64,000 nt of DNA from Bog-105 sp965277435 (GTDB taxonomy: Bacteria; Acidobacteriota; Terriglobia; Bryobacterales; Bryobacteraceae), in the NCBI GenBank assembly GCA_965277435.1, contig OZ255821.1:558001-622000 (forward strand), written 5' to 3'. Shown here piece after piece: positions 44,137 through 54,641 of the stretch. Made by a program: the position numbers and the translations under genes. The stretch's first letter is position 1. Every line of letters starts with the position of its first letter. The notes beneath the pieces were generated by a model that ran no database searches, was not told the origin of the DNA, and saw only the letters and a list, made by a program, of their open reading frames with translations.

Positions 44137-45491
44137 TTATTCCGTCCCTTATGCGGTTGCTGCGGATTCTGCTGCGCAGTATTTATTTGTTTGTCGGCTT
44201 GCCCCTGAGTAGGCGGCTGGGTGTTTTCGTCTGCCTGATTGTCAGCTGCGTTTGGCCGAGTGTTGCCGTCTGGTTGCCGGACCACGACTTTAGCGCCGTC
44301 CTGGAGCTTGTCGAAGCCGTCGGTTACGACTACGTCGCCCGGGTTGACTCCGGTGACTGCGGACCGGTTGCCATCGGTGGTAGCTACTTTAATGTTGCGG
44401 GATCGCACCGTATTATCCGGGCTTTTTACATACACGAATGAGAGATCGTTGTTCCGTTGTATAGCGGCGTTCGGAATGATGTTGACGCCCACGAGCGTCT
44501 TCACTAGAAGTCGGGCATTCACAAATTCGTTGGGGAAGAGCTTGTAGTCGCGATTAGCAAAACTGGCGCGCGCCCGCACGGTACCGGTCGCGGTGTCGAC
44601 CGAATTGTCGATCGTGAGCAAGGTTCCCTGCGCGAGTTCCTCCTGATTGTCGCGGCCCAAGGCATCCACTCGCATTTTGTGACCCTTCTGCATTTGCGGG
44701 ATCACCTGGGAAATATAGTCTTCCGCCATCGGAAAGATCACCGTGATCGGCTGCAATTGGGTGATGGTGAGAAGACCAGCGGTGCCGTTCGCGGCCACAA
44801 TGTTGCCGGGGTCGACGGATCGCAGACCGACCCGGCCGTCGATGGGCGAGCGAATCTGGGTGTAATCGACGTTCACTTTTGCGGCATCGAGATTGCCCTG
44901 ATCCACTTTGGCCGTGCCTTCGTTCTGATTGACGGTGGCCTGCTGCGTGGCCACGGTCTGCTCGGGAATGGCGTGCTCGGAGAAGGCCTGGTTGTAGCGT
45001 TTTAGATCGATACGGGAGTTCGCGAGCGTAGCCTGATCGCGCTCCAGTTGCCCTTGCGCCGTCAACAAGGCAGCCTGATAAGGACGCGGATCGATCACCG
45101 CCAGCAAGTCGCCTTTGCGCACCATCTGGCCTTCGCGGTAATGCACATCGACGAGCGTTCCGGCGACGCGGCTGGTGACAGTGACGGTGTAGACCGATGT
45201 CACTGTGCCGATCGAGCTGATGTAGTCGCCCATGTTGCCTTTTTGGACAGTGGCAGTGGAGACCGGAGTAGCGCCGGCTGCGCCACGGCCTTTGTGTCCC
45301 GGCTGCCCCGCCGTGGTGGAAGCGGTTTTGCTCGATCCGGAACGGCGCTGCGCCAGGAGCCACACGCCTCCCAACAAAATCGCGGCTACTACGACCCAGA
45401 CCACCCAGCGCGCTGATTTCTTGGGAGGAGGCGGCGCGGTTGCGGCGGTGGCCTGGAGTGGCGTTTCGGTGGATTTGGCTTCTAGGTCCAT
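44133..45491 (-). CDS. RND efflux adaptor (membrane fusion protein, MdtA/MuxA-like)
   Basis: 452 residues. A single N-terminal membrane helix (WVVWVVVAAILLGGVWLL) is followed by the lipoyl half-motif pairs VTVTSRVAGTLVDVHYREGQMVRKGDLLAVIDP and IRSPIDGRVGLRSVDPGNIVAAN, the helical hairpin (LTAQGQLERDQATLANSRIDLKRYN) and the barrel domain. It links the inner-membrane pumps to the outer-membrane factor. The C-terminal 60 residues are Gln/Asn/Pro rich (QADKQINTAQQNPQQPHKG). First gene of the operon, so the promoter must lie in the 138 bases before the divergent histidine kinase. Confidence 0.95.
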   Translation of the reverse strand: MDLEAKSTETPLQATAATAPPPPKKSARWVVWVVVAAILLGGVWLLAQRRSGSSKTASTTAGQPGHKGRGAAGATPVSTATVQKGNMGDYISSIGTVTSVYTVTVTSRVAGTLVDVHYREGQMVRKGDLLAVIDPRPYQAALLTAQGQLERDQATLANSRIDLKRYNQAFSEHAIPEQTVATQQATVNQNEGTAKVDQGNLDAAKVNVDYTQIRSPIDGRVGLRSVDPGNIVAANGTAGLLTITQLQPITVIFPMAEDYISQVIPQMQKGHKMRVDALGRDNQEELAQGTLLTIDNSVDTATGTVRARASFANRDYKLFPNEFVNARLLVKTLVGVNIIPNAAIQRNNDLSFVYVKSPDNTVRSRNIKVATTDGNRSAVTGVNPGDVVVTDGFDKLQDGAKVVVRQPDGNTRPNAADNQADENTQPPTQGQADKQINTAQQNPQQPHKGRNK

Positions 45492-45629
45492 GCACGGTTT
45501 TCCGAAGGGTCGAGATCTATCACTCTTTCAGCATCGGTTCGCAGAGACGTATTGCGCGACTGCCATCTGGCTGGGGAGCGCTACGCCATTTGGCATACCC
45601 GCGCCACCATCCACCTTCGTTAGACTGAA

Positions 45630-48623
45630 GTGACTGATCCAGTGCGCCTACGTCCTTTTTTCCTGCTTATAGCGTGCGTGACGAGCGTTTGGGGGCTCGA
45701 CCCGGCGAGGTCGATGACGCAATATGCGCATCGAATCTGGGGTCAGGAAGAAGGCCTTTTTCAGCCTACCATTTATTCGATTTTGCAAACCGACGATGGT
45801 TTGCTGTGGTTAGGCACACAAGATAGCTTAATCCATTTCGATGGCACGCAATTCCATGAGTTCGAGGACGGGCACTCGGTTCTGCACGGCAGCCTGATTC
45901 GCGGGCTGGCGAAAGACCGGCAGGGAAATCTTTGGGCTGCGTCACTTGGGAGCGGTGTTGCGCGCATTTCTCCGCAAGGAGCATTGACGCACTATTCGAC
46001 GCAGAATGGCTTACCGAGCGATAGCGTGTTCGGCATTGCGGCGGCGCGTGACGGCACGATCTGGGCCACCACTCCGGAGGGCTTGGTCCATATCCATAAG
46101 GGGAAACTCGACGTTCTGACGACGCGCGACGGCTTGCCATCTAAGCGCGTGCGTGCTGTTTGCCAGGCGGCGAACGGAACTATTTGGGTCGCGGGGCTCG
46201 ATGCAGGGCTCAGCCATCAGTCCGGCTCGCGCTTCGCCGCGTTCCCGCTGGAGGGGGCGCTCGCAGATGAGAGCATAACCGCGCTCGATTGCGCGGCGGA
46301 TGGCAGTCTGTGGGCTGGTTCATCCATCGGTTTAACCCACATCCTAGGCCAGAAGGCGAGTCAATACACGGCCCAAAACGGTTTGCCCGACAACGATGTT
46401 TTGTCGCTCACTGAAAGCCCGGGCGGCACGCTTTGGATCGGGACCAACGACGGCGTGACGCGCTTGCGCAATGGACAATTCAGCGTGTATCGGACGCGAG
46501 ACGGACTGAGCCATAGTCAAGTGCTCGCTTTGTTTTCCGATCGCGAGGGAAATCTCTGGACCGGGACCAAGAATGGTTTAGATCAATTTGCCGATGGGAA
46601 AGTGACGCCGTACACCACGAACGAAGGGCTGCTCAGCAACGAGGTCGGACCGGTGCTCGAAGACAAGAGCGGCCAGCTTTGGATCGGAACGCTGGGACAT
46701 GGTTTGAATGTATTCGATGGAGAGGATTTTCGTGCGCTGACGACGAAGGAGGGATTGATCAGCGATACGGTTTTGAGTTTGGCCAGCGAACCTTCCGGAG
46801 ACTTATGGGTCGGCGAAAAAGGCGGAATCAATCTGGTGCGCAAGAGTGCCGTAGTCGCTTCGTTTGGCGTTAAGGAGGGATTGCAAGGTAGCGAGGTGCG
46901 CAGCCTGTACGTCGATTCGCAGAACACTTTGTGGGCCGGCACCGAGGCTGGGTTACAACATTTGGTGGGATCACGATTCGCACAAATTTCCGCGGACGGA
47001 ATGAGCCGCAACTCCGTGCTGGCCTTGAGTGGAGGTCCGCGGGTAAAAATCTTTGCCAGCCTGAGTGAATCGGGCTTGTATTCGCTTCACGACAATCATG
47101 CGTTGCTTTACCCACTGGGCAGCACGCGTCCGGTGGATAGCTTCTTGCTCGTTCCCGAAAAACGTACGATTTGGATGGGCACGCTCGGCTCTGGACTGCT
47201 GCGGTGGAAAGATGGTGTTGTCTCGCACGTTTACGTCAGGGATGGCCTTTACGACAATCGCATTTACAGCATCCTGCGAGACGACGCGGCTAATTTCTGG
47301 CTGGCCTCCAGCAAAGGCATTTTTCGGATCAGTGAACAGGAGCTGGAAGATTTCGCCGCGGGAAAGCGGAAGACCATTACCAGCCTGCCTTTCACGACGG
47401 GGCAGCTCCGTTTCGAATGCCGCGCCGGGGTGCAACCCGCCGCATGCCGGACGAAAGACGGGCGACTTTGGTTTTCGACTACAAGCGGACTGGTGGTGGT
47501 CGATCCGGCGCATTTGAATAGTAATCGAGCAGTCCCGCCGGTCAAGATCGTGGCGATTCTGGTGGATGGGAAGCGTCGGCCGCGTTTCGAACAGCTGCAC
47601 TTGACGCCGCACAATCCGAATAATCTGGAGATTGTGTATGCGGGGCTGAGCTATATATCGCCAGAGAAAGTCAGTTTCCGGTATCAATTGGAGGGTTACG
47701 ATCGCGGCTGGATCGATGCCGGAACCCGGCGTCAAGCATTTTACACAAATCTGCCGCCGGGTAACTTCAATTTTCGGGTGGAAGCGCGCAACGCGGATGG
47801 GGTATGGAGCACCGAGCCCGCGTCTTTGCGGTTTATGGTGGAGCCGAAATTGTATCAGCGGAAATGGTTCTTTCCTGCGCTTGTGCTGGTGCTCGGTCTC
47901 GCGGTGCTGGCAGCATTCCGCTTACGCATTCGTCGGCTGAAAGAGCGCTTCAGCCTGATCCTGGCCGAGCGGAACCGCATTGCGCGCGAATTGCACGACA
48001 CACTGCTGCAGGGTCTTTCGGGGATTACCATGCAAATGCAGGCGGTGTGGACGAAGCTGCCTCCGCATTCTCCTGAAAAGAAGCTGCTGGGAGAGATCAT
48101 CCAGGATGCGGGCCGGTGTTCGACGGAGGCGCGCCAGTCACTGTGGGGACTTCGGCATAACACAGACAAGGCTGGCATGATTTTTTCAGACAAGTTGGCG
48201 CAGTTGGCCCGACAGGCAGTGAAGGGCTGTCCCATCGCACTGTCGCTGCAGATCGATCCCGTGAACCTGAGTGCTTCGCCAGATGCTGAATACCAGCTTT
48301 TGCGCCTCGCGCGGGAAGCAATTGCTAACACTTTGAAGCATGCGGGCGCGCTGCGTTTGACGGTGACACTGCAGAGTGAGCCGGGGTGTGTAGTGATGGA
48401 GATGGCAGATGATGGATTTGGGTTCACGTCGTCTAGCGGCGGGGAATCGCCGGGGCATTACGGGCTGCGGGGTATGCGCGAAAGAGCAGAGGAAGTAGGG
48501 GCAGAAATTTTGATTGTGAGTTCGAAGGACGAGGGGACGCGGGTGAGAGTTTCGCTGCCGCTGTCGAAAAAGGCTGCGCCCGAGAGTAACCAGCAGCCCG
48601 TGCACGCACATCACATAGACTGA
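45630..48623 (+). CDS. Propeller-type sensor histidine kinase (HisKA_3)
   Basis: 997 residues, GTG start with a signal sequence (LRPFFLLIACVTSVWG). Residues about 40-670 are two-component propeller blades with the repeating NLWxGTxxGL motif (for example DGLLWLGTQDSLIHFDG, GTIWATTPEGLVHI), then a Y_Y_Y domain (VSFRYQLEGYDRGWIDAGTRRQAFYT), one membrane helix (FFPALVLVLGLAVLAAFRL), and a kinase core with the phosphoaccepting His789 in RELHDTLLQG and the ATP-binding motifs DDGFGF and GLRGMRERAEEVGA. It senses an outside signal, probably a polysaccharide, and phosphorylates the response regulator 8 bases downstream. It is divergent from the RND operon and may control it (inference). Confidence 0.93.
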   Translation: MTDPVRLRPFFLLIACVTSVWGLDPARSMTQYAHRIWGQEEGLFQPTIYSILQTDDGLLWLGTQDSLIHFDGTQFHEFEDGHSVLHGSLIRGLAKDRQGNLWAASLGSGVARISPQGALTHYSTQNGLPSDSVFGIAAARDGTIWATTPEGLVHIHKGKLDVLTTRDGLPSKRVRAVCQAANGTIWVAGLDAGLSHQSGSRFAAFPLEGALADESITALDCAADGSLWAGSSIGLTHILGQKASQYTAQNGLPDNDVLSLTESPGGTLWIGTNDGVTRLRNGQFSVYRTRDGLSHSQVLALFSDREGNLWTGTKNGLDQFADGKVTPYTTNEGLLSNEVGPVLEDKSGQLWIGTLGHGLNVFDGEDFRALTTKEGLISDTVLSLASEPSGDLWVGEKGGINLVRKSAVVASFGVKEGLQGSEVRSLYVDSQNTLWAGTEAGLQHLVGSRFAQISADGMSRNSVLALSGGPRVKIFASLSESGLYSLHDNHALLYPLGSTRPVDSFLLVPEKRTIWMGTLGSGLLRWKDGVVSHVYVRDGLYDNRIYSILRDDAANFWLASSKGIFRISEQELEDFAAGKRKTITSLPFTTGQLRFECRAGVQPAACRTKDGRLWFSTTSGLVVVDPAHLNSNRAVPPVKIVAILVDGKRRPRFEQLHLTPHNPNNLEIVYAGLSYISPEKVSFRYQLEGYDRGWIDAGTRRQAFYTNLPPGNFNFRVEARNADGVWSTEPASLRFMVEPKLYQRKWFFPALVLVLGLAVLAAFRLRIRRLKERFSLILAERNRIARELHDTLLQGLSGITMQMQAVWTKLPPHSPEKKLLGEIIQDAGRCSTEARQSLWGLRHNTDKAGMIFSDKLAQLARQAVKGCPIALSLQIDPVNLSASPDAEYQLLRLAREAIANTLKHAGALRLTVTLQSEPGCVVMEMADDGFGFTSSSGGESPGHYGLRGMRERAEEVGAEILIVSSKDEGTRVRVSLPLSKKAAPESNQQPVHAHHID

Positions 48624-48631
48624 GCAGCGCT

Positions 48632-49297
48632 ATGGAGCCTCAATTGCCAATCCGCATTCTATCGGTGGACGATCACCAGCTGGTACGCAAAGGACTGGCA
48701 GCGATCTTGTCGACCGAAGCGGACCTGCGGCTGGTGGCCGAGGCAAGCACGGGGCAGGAAGCATTGAGCTTATTCCGTGAGCATGTACCGGATGTCACTT
48801 TGATGGACCTGCGGTTACCGGATGCAAGCGGCATCGAGGTGACACGGGAAATCCGCAGTCAATCTCCCGATGCCAAGGTGATCGCGCTGACGTCGTACGA
48901 CGGTGACCAAGACATTTACCGAGCGCTCGAAGCGGGAGTGCGCGGCTATTTGCTGAAAGAAATGGTGCATACGGAAGTTGTGCGGGCCATTCGGATCGTG
49001 CATGCGGGTAAGCGATTTATTCCGAGCGAAGTGTCGCAGCAACTCAATGGATTTTTTCCCGAGGTGGCGCTGACGCCGCGCGAGGTGGAAGTGCTTTCGC
49101 TGGTGGCGCGCGGGTTCGGGAATAAAGAAATCGGTGATGTGCTCGGGACAGCGGCGGGTACGGTGAAAGCTCACGTGCAAAGTATCCTGGGAAAACTCGG
49201 CGCAAAAGATCGGACACACGCTGTGACAATCGCCCTGAGGCGCGGCATCATCCATCTGCATTCGCCCGATATGGCCGCCGCCATTCTGAATGGCTGA
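48632..49297 (+). CDS. NarL/LuxR-family response regulator
   Basis: 221 residues: receiver domain with Asp59 in VTLMDLRLPD, and a LuxR-type HTH (LTPREVEVLSLVARGFGNKEIGDVLGTAAGTVKAHVQSILGKLG) at the C-terminus. Partner of the histidine kinase just upstream. Its last codons overlap the next small gene by 8 bases. Confidence 0.95.
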   Translation: MEPQLPIRILSVDDHQLVRKGLAAILSTEADLRLVAEASTGQEALSLFREHVPDVTLMDLRLPDASGIEVTREIRSQSPDAKVIALTSYDGDQDIYRALEAGVRGYLLKEMVHTEVVRAIRIVHAGKRFIPSEVSQQLNGFFPEVALTPREVEVLSLVARGFGNKEIGDVLGTAAGTVKAHVQSILGKLGAKDRTHAVTIALRRGIIHLHSPDMAAAILNG

Positions 49298-49604
49298 CGG
49301 GCGCACCGGACGCGAGATCATCCTTCAAGGTCTGCGACGGGCGCTGATTGGTTTGTTGGCGATGGCGGCGATCGCTTACGTGCTCGATTTTGCGGTGCTG
49401 CGCATTCGTGTTGCGACGAACCGGAATCCATATGGAACCATCACGGTGCGGCAAGTTTACGCGGTGCCGCAGAAGAACCGGAGCACCGAGTTTCTGGTGG
49501 GCGATCCGCAGGATCAGACGTGCGTCAATTCGTTGTTTCCGCACAGCGGAGACCCACCCTGCTGGTACCTGGCGCGGCATAAAGAACAGCAAATAGACAT
49601 GTAG
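49290..49604 (+). CDS. Small membrane protein of unknown function
   Basis: 104 residues, starting 8 bases before the response regulator stop, so it is co-translated with the two-component system. One membrane helix (ALIGLLAMAAIAYVLDFAVL) and a soluble part with two Cys (DPQDQTCVNSLFPHSGDPPCWYL), which could form a disulfide outside. Unknown, but the conserved-looking Cys pair and operon position suggest a link with the sensor. Confidence 0.7.
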   Translation: MADGRTGREIILQGLRRALIGLLAMAAIAYVLDFAVLRIRVATNRNPYGTITVRQVYAVPQKNRSTEFLVGDPQDQTCVNSLFPHSGDPPCWYLARHKEQQIDM

Positions 49605-49613
49605 GATAAGAGG

Positions 49614-50198
49614 ATGGCGAGCGTTACCCATCCATTTATTACGCCCGAGGAGTATCTCGAAAGAGAACGCAAAGCGGAAACGAAGAGCGAGTATCTGAAT
49701 GGCGAGATATTCGCCATGTCAGGCGGCACTTTCGACCACGCTGGAGTTGCGGTGAATTTTGGCTTTGAGCTCTCGCTTCGACTCAAGGGAGGACCATGCC
49801 GCGTACTCAACTCCGATATGCGGATTTTTGTCAGTGCGGCCGACCTTTACACATACCCTGACTTAGCCGTGCTTTGTGGGCCGCCTATTTTTGTGGACGA
49901 TAGCCGCGATAGCCTTACCAACCCAAGCGTCATTATCGAAGTCCTCTCGCCCTCAACCAGCAATTACGATCGAGGCGATAAATTCGCGCTCTATCGGGGA
50001 TTGCCGTCGCTCATGGAATATTTGACTGTCGCGCAAGACAAAGTGCAGATCGAGCAGCACACGCGGCAGCCGACCGGGCAGTGGTTGTTAACGGAAACAA
50101 AAGAGTTGACGAGCGTATTGACTCTGCCGTCGCTGGCGGTTGAAATCCAGGTTGCAGATATCTATTACAACGTTGAATTTCCGAAGAAGGGCGCTTAG
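49614..50198 (+). CDS. Uma2-family restriction-like endonuclease (1 of 2)
   Basis: 194 residues. The PD-(D/E)XK-type core is seen in TYPDLAVLCGPP and the later VIIEVLSPSTSNYDRGDKF with a Glu and Lys. Such proteins occur in many bacteria, often as multiple copies, and their targets are not known. It is followed after 3 bases by a near relative; the two share VAQDKVQIEQHTRQPTGQWLLTETK-type C-termini, so they arose by tandem duplication. Confidence 0.88.
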   Translation: MASVTHPFITPEEYLERERKAETKSEYLNGEIFAMSGGTFDHAGVAVNFGFELSLRLKGGPCRVLNSDMRIFVSAADLYTYPDLAVLCGPPIFVDDSRDSLTNPSVIIEVLSPSTSNYDRGDKFALYRGLPSLMEYLTVAQDKVQIEQHTRQPTGQWLLTETKELTSVLTLPSLAVEIQVADIYYNVEFPKKGA

Positions 50199-50201
50199 AT
50201 C

Positions 50202-50774
50202 ATGGCGACTGTCGCTCATCCATACATCACCCCCGAGGACTACCTGGAACGCGAACGCCTAGCGGAATTCAGGAGCGAATACTTGAATGGTGAGGTCTTC
50301 GAGATGGCAGGCGGAACGCTAGATCACGGGGAAGTTATTGGCAACTTAGTTCGAGTACTTGGGAACACGCTCGAAGCAAAACCGTGTCGGGTCGTCCCTG
50401 CGGAGTTGCGTATTAACGTGAGCCAATCCGGACTCTACACCTATCCGGATGTCACGGTGGTGTGTGGCGAACCGGCTTTTCTGGATGACCTGCACGACAC
50501 CATTACGAATCCGATTCTCATCGCTGAAGTACTTTCCGATTCAACGAAGAGTTATGACCGAGGTCAGAAATTTCACTACTATCGAGGCCTGAGTTCACTG
50601 GAGGAGTACCTGACGGTTGCTCAAGACGAGATTCAAATCGAGCAATATACGCGGCAGCCAACGGGGCAGTGGCTGCTCACCGAAACGAAAGACGCCACGG
50701 CGATTCTAGCGCTGCAGTCGCTTGACATAGAGGTGAAAGTGTCCGATATTTACGCGAAGGTTAGCCTTAGCTAG
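50202..50774 (+). CDS. Uma2-family restriction-like endonuclease (2 of 2)
   Basis: 190 residues, tandem copy of the preceding gene. YPDVTVVCGEP and ILIAEVLSDSTKSYDRGQKF give the nuclease core, and residues 140-165 (VAQDEIQIEQYTRQPTGQWLL) are nearly identical to the first copy, whereas the middle has diverged. Both have the same start context. Confidence 0.88.
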   Translation: MATVAHPYITPEDYLERERLAEFRSEYLNGEVFEMAGGTLDHGEVIGNLVRVLGNTLEAKPCRVVPAELRINVSQSGLYTYPDVTVVCGEPAFLDDLHDTITNPILIAEVLSDSTKSYDRGQKFHYYRGLSSLEEYLTVAQDEIQIEQYTRQPTGQWLLTETKDATAILALQSLDIEVKVSDIYAKVSLS

Positions 50775-50860
50775 AGTGAGTTTTTACCGTCCATAAAAGA
50801 AGTCGGCGGTAATTACAGGTTTGGGCAGGAGAGCGCGCTCGGCGAGCGTTCACAGGCGAG

Positions 50861-50888
50861 TGCAAATAAATTTACTCATTTATTTGCA
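50861..50888. repeat. AT-rich perfect inverted repeat
   Basis: TGCAAATAAA and TTTATTTGCA flank an 8-base loop. It is much more AT-rich than its surroundings and lies in the gap between the Uma2 pair and ilvC (50775-51065), which holds no gene. It may be an operator or a weak terminator for either side. Confidence 0.45.
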
Positions 50889-51065
50889 ATAGCTTAGAGT
50901 GGCTCTTGGGGTTGACGAGAGCGGGCCCTTCGGGTATTCTTCCGATGCCGGGACGTGGGCAGACGGGAGAGACAGGGCTATGAGTTTGGAAAAGCAAAAG
51001 GCGGGGGAGAGGGTAATAATTTGGCGTGTGCCGGGAAGGATCCCGGCACGGGTTACAACGCGATG

Positions 51066-52100
<1,035 letters not shown>

Positions 52101-52110
52101 AATTTGTTGG

Positions 52111-52662
52111 TTAGTCAGCGCCCTGATATTCGAGCACTTCCTCGATTGTCCCGCCGCGCGGAACGGGCGGGGAGAGGCGCAATTTCTTGTTGTCGAGTGA
52201 CATGGACACCACGCCGGACCGGGTAATTTCGATCTCACCGTAGCTTCGCATAACATCGATAAATTCATCGAGCTTTTCCGAGTCGCCAGTGGCTTCCAAG
52301 ACGAACCCTTCGAGCGTTGAATCGGCGACGCGAGCGTGAAAGATTTCGGCTTCCTTTAGGATCGCGGTCCGGTTTTGCTGGGTGGTGCGCACGCGAACCA
52401 GGACTAGTTCCTGACTCACAGCCGGGCCATCGGTAACGTCCGTTGCCTGCAGAACGTTGATCAGCTTGTTCATCTGTTTGATGACTTGCGAGCGGATATT
52501 GGCTTCGACATCGACCGCGATAGTCATACGCGAGAGCGTTTCGTCGAGGGTTCTGGCCACGGTAAGGCTCTCGATGTTGTAGCCGCGCTGGCTGAGCAGT
52601 CCGGTGACGCGCATCAATGCGCCAGGCTTGTTTTCGAGCAGAAGTGAAATGATCTGTTGCAT
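52111..52662 (-). CDS. ilvN: Acetolactate synthase regulatory subunit
   Basis: 183 residues: an N-terminal ACT domain (ISLLLENKPGALMRVTGLLSQRGYNIESLTVA) that binds valine, and a second regulatory half. It feeds back on the large subunit. 15 bases after ilvB. Confidence 0.95.
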   Translation of the reverse strand: MQQIISLLLENKPGALMRVTGLLSQRGYNIESLTVARTLDETLSRMTIAVDVEANIRSQVIKQMNKLINVLQATDVTDGPAVSQELVLVRVRTTQQNRTAILKEAEIFHARVADSTLEGFVLEATGDSEKLDEFIDVMRSYGEIEITRSGVVSMSLDNKKLRLSPPVPRGGTIEEVLEYQGAD

Positions 52663-52677
52663 GGTTGTTTCTTGGTC

Positions 52678-54405
52678 CTACACTTCCACCGGCTGCGGGG
52701 GCCGCAAGACCATTTCGTTAATCGCACCACCGGCGGGCACCATCGGGAACACGTTCTCAAACGGCGATACCTTCACGTTTAAAAGGAATGGACCGGGCTC
52801 ATTGACGGCGTCGAGCAGGGCTTGCGGCATTACGCGCACATCGTCGACGGTGCGGCCTTTAAAACCGTAAGCTCCAGCTAACTTCTCAACATCGGGAAAT
52901 GAAGTGAGTTCGGACTGGCTGAGGCGATTGTTATAGAAGAGTTCCTGCCACTGACGAATCATGCCGAGATGGCCGTTGTTCATCACGATGATTTTGATCG
53001 GGAGCGCGTGATTGGCGATGGTGGCGAGCTCCGGGATGGACATCTGGAATCCGCCGTCACCTACAATCGAAAACACCAGCTTGTCGGGCCGGGCGAACTG
53101 CGCACCGATGGCGGCAGGCAGTCCAAAGCCCATCGATCCCAAGCCGCCCGAATTAATCCAGAGGCGCGGTTCATTAAAGCGAATCAACTGCGCGGACCAC
53201 ATCTGATGCTGGCCCACATCGCTGGTGACGATAGCCTGACCGCCCGAGAGCCTGTCGATTTCGGCCATCAAATGCTGCGGCTTGATCTCGGTCTCGGATT
53301 GTTGCGAGACGAGCGGATGTTCCGTTTGCCAGTCTTGGATCTGTTTGCGCCAAGCCCGCCGCGCCGGGGCGTTCTTCTCCTGCATGGAGGGGGCAAGTTC
53401 CTTCAATTCGCTCACCAGTTTCGGCAGCACGCGCTTCACATTGCCGACGATGGGCAGGTCGGCCTGGCGGTTCTTGCTGATTTCGGCTGGATCGATGTCG
53501 ACGTGTATGACTTTGGCGTGAGGCGCAAACGCGGCGAGCCGGCCGGTGACGCGATCGTCGAAACGCACGCCGAGGGCGATGATCAAGTCGGTGTGGGTCA
53601 TCCCCATATTCGCTGCATAACTGCCGTGCATGCCCGGCATACTGATAAAATTCTTGTGCTCGGACGGCAGCGCGCCTAAGCCCATCAGGGTGCAGACGGT
53701 GGGCGCGTCGAGGAGTTCAACGAGGGCCCGCAACTCGTCACTGGCGTTGGCAGCGATTACGCCGCCGCCGCTATAGACGAACGGGCGCTCGGCTTCCCAG
53801 ATCATCTGGGCAGCGCGGCGAATCTGTCCGCCATGGCCATCGCTGTGAACCTTGTAGCCGGGGAGATGAATTTCAGTGACTGGCGTGTAGTGCGCCTGTC
53901 CCTGGAAAACGTCTTTGGTAACGTCGACCAGCACGGGTCCTGGACGGCCGGAAGCGGCGATGTAAAAGGCCTCGTGAATGACCTGCGGCAGCTCGTGAAT
54001 GTTCTTGACGAGGAAATTGTGCTTGGTGGCGGAACGCGTGATGCCGAAGGTGTCGGCTTCCTGAAACGCGTCGGTCCCCATGAGCTTGGCGGAGACCTGC
54101 CCGGTCAGGGCCACGATCGGGATGGAATCCATCATGGCGTCGACCAACCCGGTGACAAGATTGGTAGCGCCCGGGCCGGAAGTAGCGCAGCACACGCCCA
54201 CTTTGCCGGTAGCGCGCGAATAACCTTGCGCCGCAAACGCCGCATTCTGTTCGTGGCGGACCAGAATGTGTTTGATGGGGTGATCGTAAAGGGCATCGTA
54301 CAAAGGCAGCGTGACTCCACCCGGATAGCCGAAGATGCAATCGACTTCTTCCTGCAGCAAACAGTTTAAGAGGATTTTTGCGCCAGACAGCGTGTTTGAA
54401 GGCAT
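52678..54405 (-). CDS. ilvB: Acetolactate synthase catalytic subunit
   Basis: 575 residues. The thiamine-diphosphate enzyme joins two pyruvates, or pyruvate and ketobutyrate, in the first common step of branched-chain amino acid synthesis. FGYPGGVTLPLYDALY, the glutamate activator site VRHEQNAAFAAQGYSRATGK, and the ThDP motif GDGGFQMSIPELATIANHALPIKIIVMNN are intact. It is preceded by a leader with a Leu/Val-rich peptide and a terminator. Confidence 0.97.
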   Translation of the reverse strand: MPSNTLSGAKILLNCLLQEEVDCIFGYPGGVTLPLYDALYDHPIKHILVRHEQNAAFAAQGYSRATGKVGVCCATSGPGATNLVTGLVDAMMDSIPIVALTGQVSAKLMGTDAFQEADTFGITRSATKHNFLVKNIHELPQVIHEAFYIAASGRPGPVLVDVTKDVFQGQAHYTPVTEIHLPGYKVHSDGHGGQIRRAAQMIWEAERPFVYSGGGVIAANASDELRALVELLDAPTVCTLMGLGALPSEHKNFISMPGMHGSYAANMGMTHTDLIIALGVRFDDRVTGRLAAFAPHAKVIHVDIDPAEISKNRQADLPIVGNVKRVLPKLVSELKELAPSMQEKNAPARRAWRKQIQDWQTEHPLVSQQSETEIKPQHLMAEIDRLSGGQAIVTSDVGQHQMWSAQLIRFNEPRLWINSGGLGSMGFGLPAAIGAQFARPDKLVFSIVGDGGFQMSIPELATIANHALPIKIIVMNNGHLGMIRQWQELFYNNRLSQSELTSFPDVEKLAGAYGFKGRTVDDVRVMPQALLDAVNEPGPFLLNVKVSPFENVFPMVPAGGAINEMVLRPPQPVEV

Positions 54406-54428
54406 AAGTTCGTGAACTACTCTCCGAA

Positions 54429-54474
54429 AGAAAAAGGGCCACCTGGCTGGTACGGTCGTTCCGCCGGTGGCCCC
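54429..54474 (-). terminator. Attenuator terminator of ilvBNC
   Basis: On the transcript strand GGGCCACC (54473-54466) pairs with GGTGGCCC (54443-54436), followed by TTTTT (54435-54431). It lies 24 bases upstream of ilvB and would stop transcription before the gene unless an alternative pairing forms. Confidence 0.85.
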
Positions 54475-54495
54475 GATCTATATGGATAGAGCTCT

Positions 54496-54555
54496 TCAGG
54501 CGGTTTTTGGTACGACCACAAGAAGGAGCCCTACGTTGGTTTGAAGCCGCATCAT
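54496..54555 (-). CDS. ilv leader peptide
   Basis: A 19-codon ORF, MMRLQTNVGLLLVVVPKTA, ending 22 bases upstream of the terminator stem. The run LLLVVV (codons CTC CTT CTT GTG GTC GTA) is the control region: ribosome stalling when Leu- or Val-tRNA is uncharged would change the folding of the leader. An upstream AGGA serves as a ribosome binding site at a somewhat long distance. Confidence 0.88.
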   Translation of the reverse strand: MMRLQTNVGLLLVVVPKTA

Positions 54556-54627
54556 AAAAGGATGTACTTCCTGTACTGCCGAAACCGCCTGGTGAAGCGG
54601 GATCGGATGTGTACAAGACCAACGTAG
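54497..54627 (-). promoter_or_regulatory. Alternative pairings of the ilv leader
   Basis: Two upstream arms have exact complements inside or at the end of the peptide ORF: plus-strand ACCAACGTAG (54618-54627) with CTACGTTGGT (54531-54540), and AAACCGCCTG (54582-54591) with CAGGCGGTTT (54497-54506). They interleave, so both can form only as a pseudoknot or as alternatives. The pairs cover the start and the end of the peptide and provide the switch that an attenuator needs. Confidence 0.7.
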
Positions 54628-54641
54628 CCTACAAGTAATTT

